Under the pieces are notes generated by a model. The model was not told the DNA's origin. It searched no databases and saw only the letters and a list, made by a program, of their open reading frames with translations. The position numbers and the translations under genes were made by a program. A stretch of 7,086 nt of DNA from Chloroflexota bacterium (GTDB lineage Bacteria; Chloroflexota; Anaerolineae; Fen-1058): the NCBI GenBank assembly GCA_016219235.1, contig JACRBO010000182.1, positions 1 through 7,086 of the forward strand, read 5' to 3'. Numbering within the stretch: position 1 is the stretch's first letter; each line of letters begins with the position of its first letter. Shown one piece after another: positions 5,368 through 7,086 of this stretch.

Positions 5368-6938
5368 TGACCCCGCTCTGGCGCGATCGGATTGAAAGCG
5401 TGATCGACGCCGACCGGTTCGATCTGGATGACTGGCACACGGCGCAAGCGGCCCTGCCGCAGCTCCGTGCACAGGATGATTCGGCCGGTGCCGATTTCTG
5501 TGGGCATCCGGTGCAGGATGCTTTTCTGAGCATCTACAAGAGCGCACCCCGGCTGGCGGTTCCGCCTGCAGCACAGCTCATGCCGTTGGCTGATTTGATG
5601 GGGCGCGGCATGGCGACGCCGGCCTGGCAACAACTGCGCGAAAGCGCGCTGGGCGATCACGTCGCCGCCGGGATCGGCGCGGCGGCCTTCGTCGAAGAGA
5701 CGCTGGCGGCCCTGCCGGACGACGTGAAAGAGGCCGCGCGGCAACAGGCGCAGCAGCAGGCCCAGGCCGATCAGCAGCGCACGGCGGCGGATCAAACTAC
5801 CGCAGATGCGCAGACACTGGCTGATCTGTTGGCCGATCTGCAGGCGCAATATGGCAACGCGGTGGCCCCCGAGGCGACGGCCGAGATTCAGCAACAGATC
5901 GCGGAGTTGAAGCAGCAGGCCGCTGGCGCGCAGGTTCAGGCACAGCAGATCGAAGCGCAAGCCGCGCAAGCGCGGGCGGCGTGTCAGGCCGGGATCGAAG
6001 CGCAGAGCGCGCAGATCGCGGCGGCTATGAATCACGCGGCTGCGGCGGCGCAAGAGCAGGCGCAGAACGCGAAGGATTTCGTGCGCGGTTTCTCCGAAGC
6101 GGCGGGTGGCGACGGGGGCGTTGTTTCCCCGGAAACAGCCCGCGCGGCCATGGAGGCACTGCGGGTGAATCCGAATCTCAAAGACCTGGCCGATCTATTG
6201 GGCTGGGCGCGGCAGATGGTGCGCGGCGAGTGGCGCAAGTCGCCCCGGGCGCGCACTGAACTGGTCGGATACAAGACCCGGCCGCTGCAACCTGCACATC
6301 TGGCCGGCTTCGAGTGGGCGGCGCTGTTGTCGGGCGACGCGACCCTCGAACTCGACTGGGAACGCCGGGCCATTGACGGCGGCCTGCGCCACCGGCAATA
6401 TGGCGGGCAGGAGAAGCGTAACGCCGGGGCCATGATCATCGTGCGCGATGAAAGCGGCTCGATGTCCGGTTCGCCGCACGCCCTGGCCGTGGCCCTCGAA
6501 TGGGCGTTGCTGGAGATCGCGCGGCGTGATAAGCGCCCCTTCTACAGCATTCCCTTTAGTGGCAAAGATCAGTTCGAGGTGTGGACGGACTTTGACACCA
6601 CGCCCACCGACCTGGCCGAGCATCTGTCCCACTTCTACAGCGGCGGCACGGAACCGTATGGGCCGCTGGAGGAGGCGATCGAGATCGTCAACTCCAGCAC
6701 CGGTCCTGACCAGCGCGCCGATATCCTCGTCATCACGGATGGGGTTTTCGGCGAACCAACCGCGGTCTTTCAGGAGATGCTGGCCGCCTCACGGGCCAGC
6801 GGGCCGCTCAAGATCGCGCTGGTGAGCGTGGGCCTTGATAACCCGCACGCGCACACCTTCGCCGATCCGATCATCCCCGTGGCCGATCTGCTGCAAGACC
6901 GCGAGAAACTACGCGCGGCGGTGGCCGCAATGGTGTAG
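5367..6938 (+). CDS. ViaA-like VWA-domain protein with long Gln/Ala coiled coil, 523 aa
   Basis: The start overlaps the upstream TAA (TAATG). The N-terminal ~110 residues are helical. Residues about 110-240 are strongly Gln/Ala-rich and should form a long coiled coil. Residues 268-350 include a segment with ELVGYKTRPL typical of ViaA/CoxE-type proteins. The VWA domain runs from about 354 to the end. Its MIDAS metal site is intact: Asp361-x-Ser363-x-Ser365 (DESGSMSG), Thr428 (GGTEP) and Asp458 (ITDGVFG). VWA partners of MoxR ATPases bind targets through a Mg-dependent site and may link ATPase to client. Enterobacterial ViaA is about 480 residues, so this one is slightly longer, mainly through the coiled coil. 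No signal peptide or membrane helix. Client unknown. Confidence 0.88.
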   Translation: MTPLWRDRIESVIDADRFDLDDWHTAQAALPQLRAQDDSAGADFCGHPVQDAFLSIYKSAPRLAVPPAAQLMPLADLMGRGMATPAWQQLRESALGDHVAAGIGAAAFVEETLAALPDDVKEAARQQAQQQAQADQQRTAADQTTADAQTLADLLADLQAQYGNAVAPEATAEIQQQIAELKQQAAGAQVQAQQIEAQAAQARAACQAGIEAQSAQIAAAMNHAAAAAQEQAQNAKDFVRGFSEAAGGDGGVVSPETARAAMEALRVNPNLKDLADLLGWARQMVRGEWRKSPRARTELVGYKTRPLQPAHLAGFEWAALLSGDATLELDWERRAIDGGLRHRQYGGQEKRNAGAMIIVRDESGSMSGSPHALAVALEWALLEIARRDKRPFYSIPFSGKDQFEVWTDFDTTPTDLAEHLSHFYSGGTEPYGPLEEAIEIVNSSTGPDQRADILVITDGVFGEPTAVFQEMLAASRASGPLKIALVSVGLDNPHAHTFADPIIPVADLLQDREKLRAAVAAMV

Positions 6939-6954
6939 GAGTTTGTACGATCTG

Positions 6955-6966
6955 CAGGTCGACCTG
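6955..6966. repeat. 12-bp perfect palindrome
   Basis: CAGGTCGACCTG equals its own reverse complement. It begins 16 bases after the stop of the ViaA-like gene. The GGTC/GACC half-sites recall the TTGACC-CA-GGTCAA palindrome at 3177-3190, but the arrangement is different. It may be a protein-binding site. Confidence 0.4.
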
Positions 6967-7012
6967 TAAACACTGCGGGGTGAGTGGTGGTAACACTCCA
7001 CAGTTTAACACT
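6967..7012. repeat. Three AACACT copies and a short imperfect hairpin
   Basis: AACACT occurs at 6969-6974, 6992-6997 and 7007-7012. Between them GTGAGTG (6980-6986) can pair with CACTCCAC (6994-7001) with one bulged base, around a 7-base loop, and TAAAC (6967-6971) can pair with GTTTA (7003-7007) to close it. Spacing of the copies is irregular (23 and 15), so chance cannot be excluded. Confidence 0.25.
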
Positions 7013-7018
7013 ATGCAC

Positions 7019-7056
7019 ACCACGGGGTTGAGGACCGATGTCCTCAACCCCGTGGT
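7019..7056 (+). terminator. Perfect 17-bp hairpin before the last gene (terminator or leader structure)
   Basis: Arms 7019-7035 and 7040-7056 are perfectly complementary around the loop CGAT. The stem is long and GC-rich, as in terminators, but it is followed by TGTT and then GGAGG rather than a T run, and no T run lies on the other strand side either. It ends 4 bases before the ribosome binding site of the gene at 7072. It may stop transcription from the ViaA-like gene, protect a 3' end, or control the next gene's translation. Confidence 0.6.
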
Positions 7057-7071
7057 TGTTGGAGGTCATCT

Positions 7072-7086
7072 ATGCCCAAAGCGAAA
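7072..7086 (+). CDS. Start of a further gene (truncated by window edge)
   Basis: GGAGGT at 7061-7066 lies 5 bases before ATG 7072, and five codons (MPKAK) remain before the window ends. The Lys-rich start says nothing firm about function. The strong ribosome binding site and its place directly after the hairpin make a real gene likely. Confidence 0.55.

Noticed and set aside
4854..6053. A 399-codon open frame on the - strand opposite the RavA/ViaA-like genes
   Set aside because: Its product is an Arg/Leu-rich mix without domain logic, as expected from the antisense of GC-rich coding DNA, and the + strand carries clear AAA+ and VWA motifs.
6953..6963. CTGCAGGTCGA resembles a cloning-vector polylinker (PstI-SalI sites)
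   Set aside because: The match ends where the palindrome continues, no other polylinker sites flank it, and the surrounding sequence is continuous with the element.

Overview
The window is GC-rich (about 60% by eye), tightly packed, and every convincing gene lies on the + strand. Many genes have a strong AGGAGG-type ribosome binding site 5-7 bases before an ATG, and several stop/start codons touch or overlap. Mostly short, unassignable genes in long co-oriented runs look more like a phage, prophage or plasmid than core chromosome. However, no capsid, terminase, integrase, replication or conjugation gene is visible, so the replicon type and host remain open. No rRNA, tRNA, CRISPR array or recognisable insertion sequence was seen.

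Layout. (1) Positions 2-415 hold the C-terminal part of a protein with a CKH motif like the end of a SWIM zinc finger and a helix-turn-helix-like C-terminus. It is closed by a good Rho-independent terminator (467-507). (2) Positions 602-3146 hold five tightly coupled genes: a 328-aa protein of unknown function with an RGTGGVYFVP motif, two unknown proteins (154 and 132 aa), a 53-aa protein, and a 173-aa isochorismatase-like (cysteine hydrolase fold) protein. (3) A 265-bp gap (3147-3411) has no good gene but carries nested palindromes and repeated GTTTTGA motifs, so it is probably regulatory. (4) Positions 3412-4081 hold a 154-aa unknown protein overlapping a 73-aa zinc-ribbon protein. (5) After a 95-bp gap, 4177-6938 holds the clearest part: a RavA-like MoxR-family AAA+ ATPase followed, with a 1-base overlap, by a ViaA-like von Willebrand factor A (VWA) protein with an intact MIDAS motif. 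(6) The last 148 bases hold a 12-bp palindrome, a perfect 17-bp hairpin and the first five codons of another gene.

How the genes may work together. MoxR/RavA ATPases with VWA partners are known to act as chaperone-like machines that remodel or insert cofactors into specific targets. Here the ATPase ends after its helical C-terminal region, with no room for the LARA domain of enterobacterial RavA, and the VWA protein has a long Gln/Ala-rich coiled coil before its VWA domain. The pair may therefore serve a local target, perhaps a product of the small upstream genes. That link rests on gene order alone. The isochorismatase-like gene and the MoxR-VWA pair together are the most interesting content, but no function (defence, metabolic or structural) can be assigned from sequence alone.
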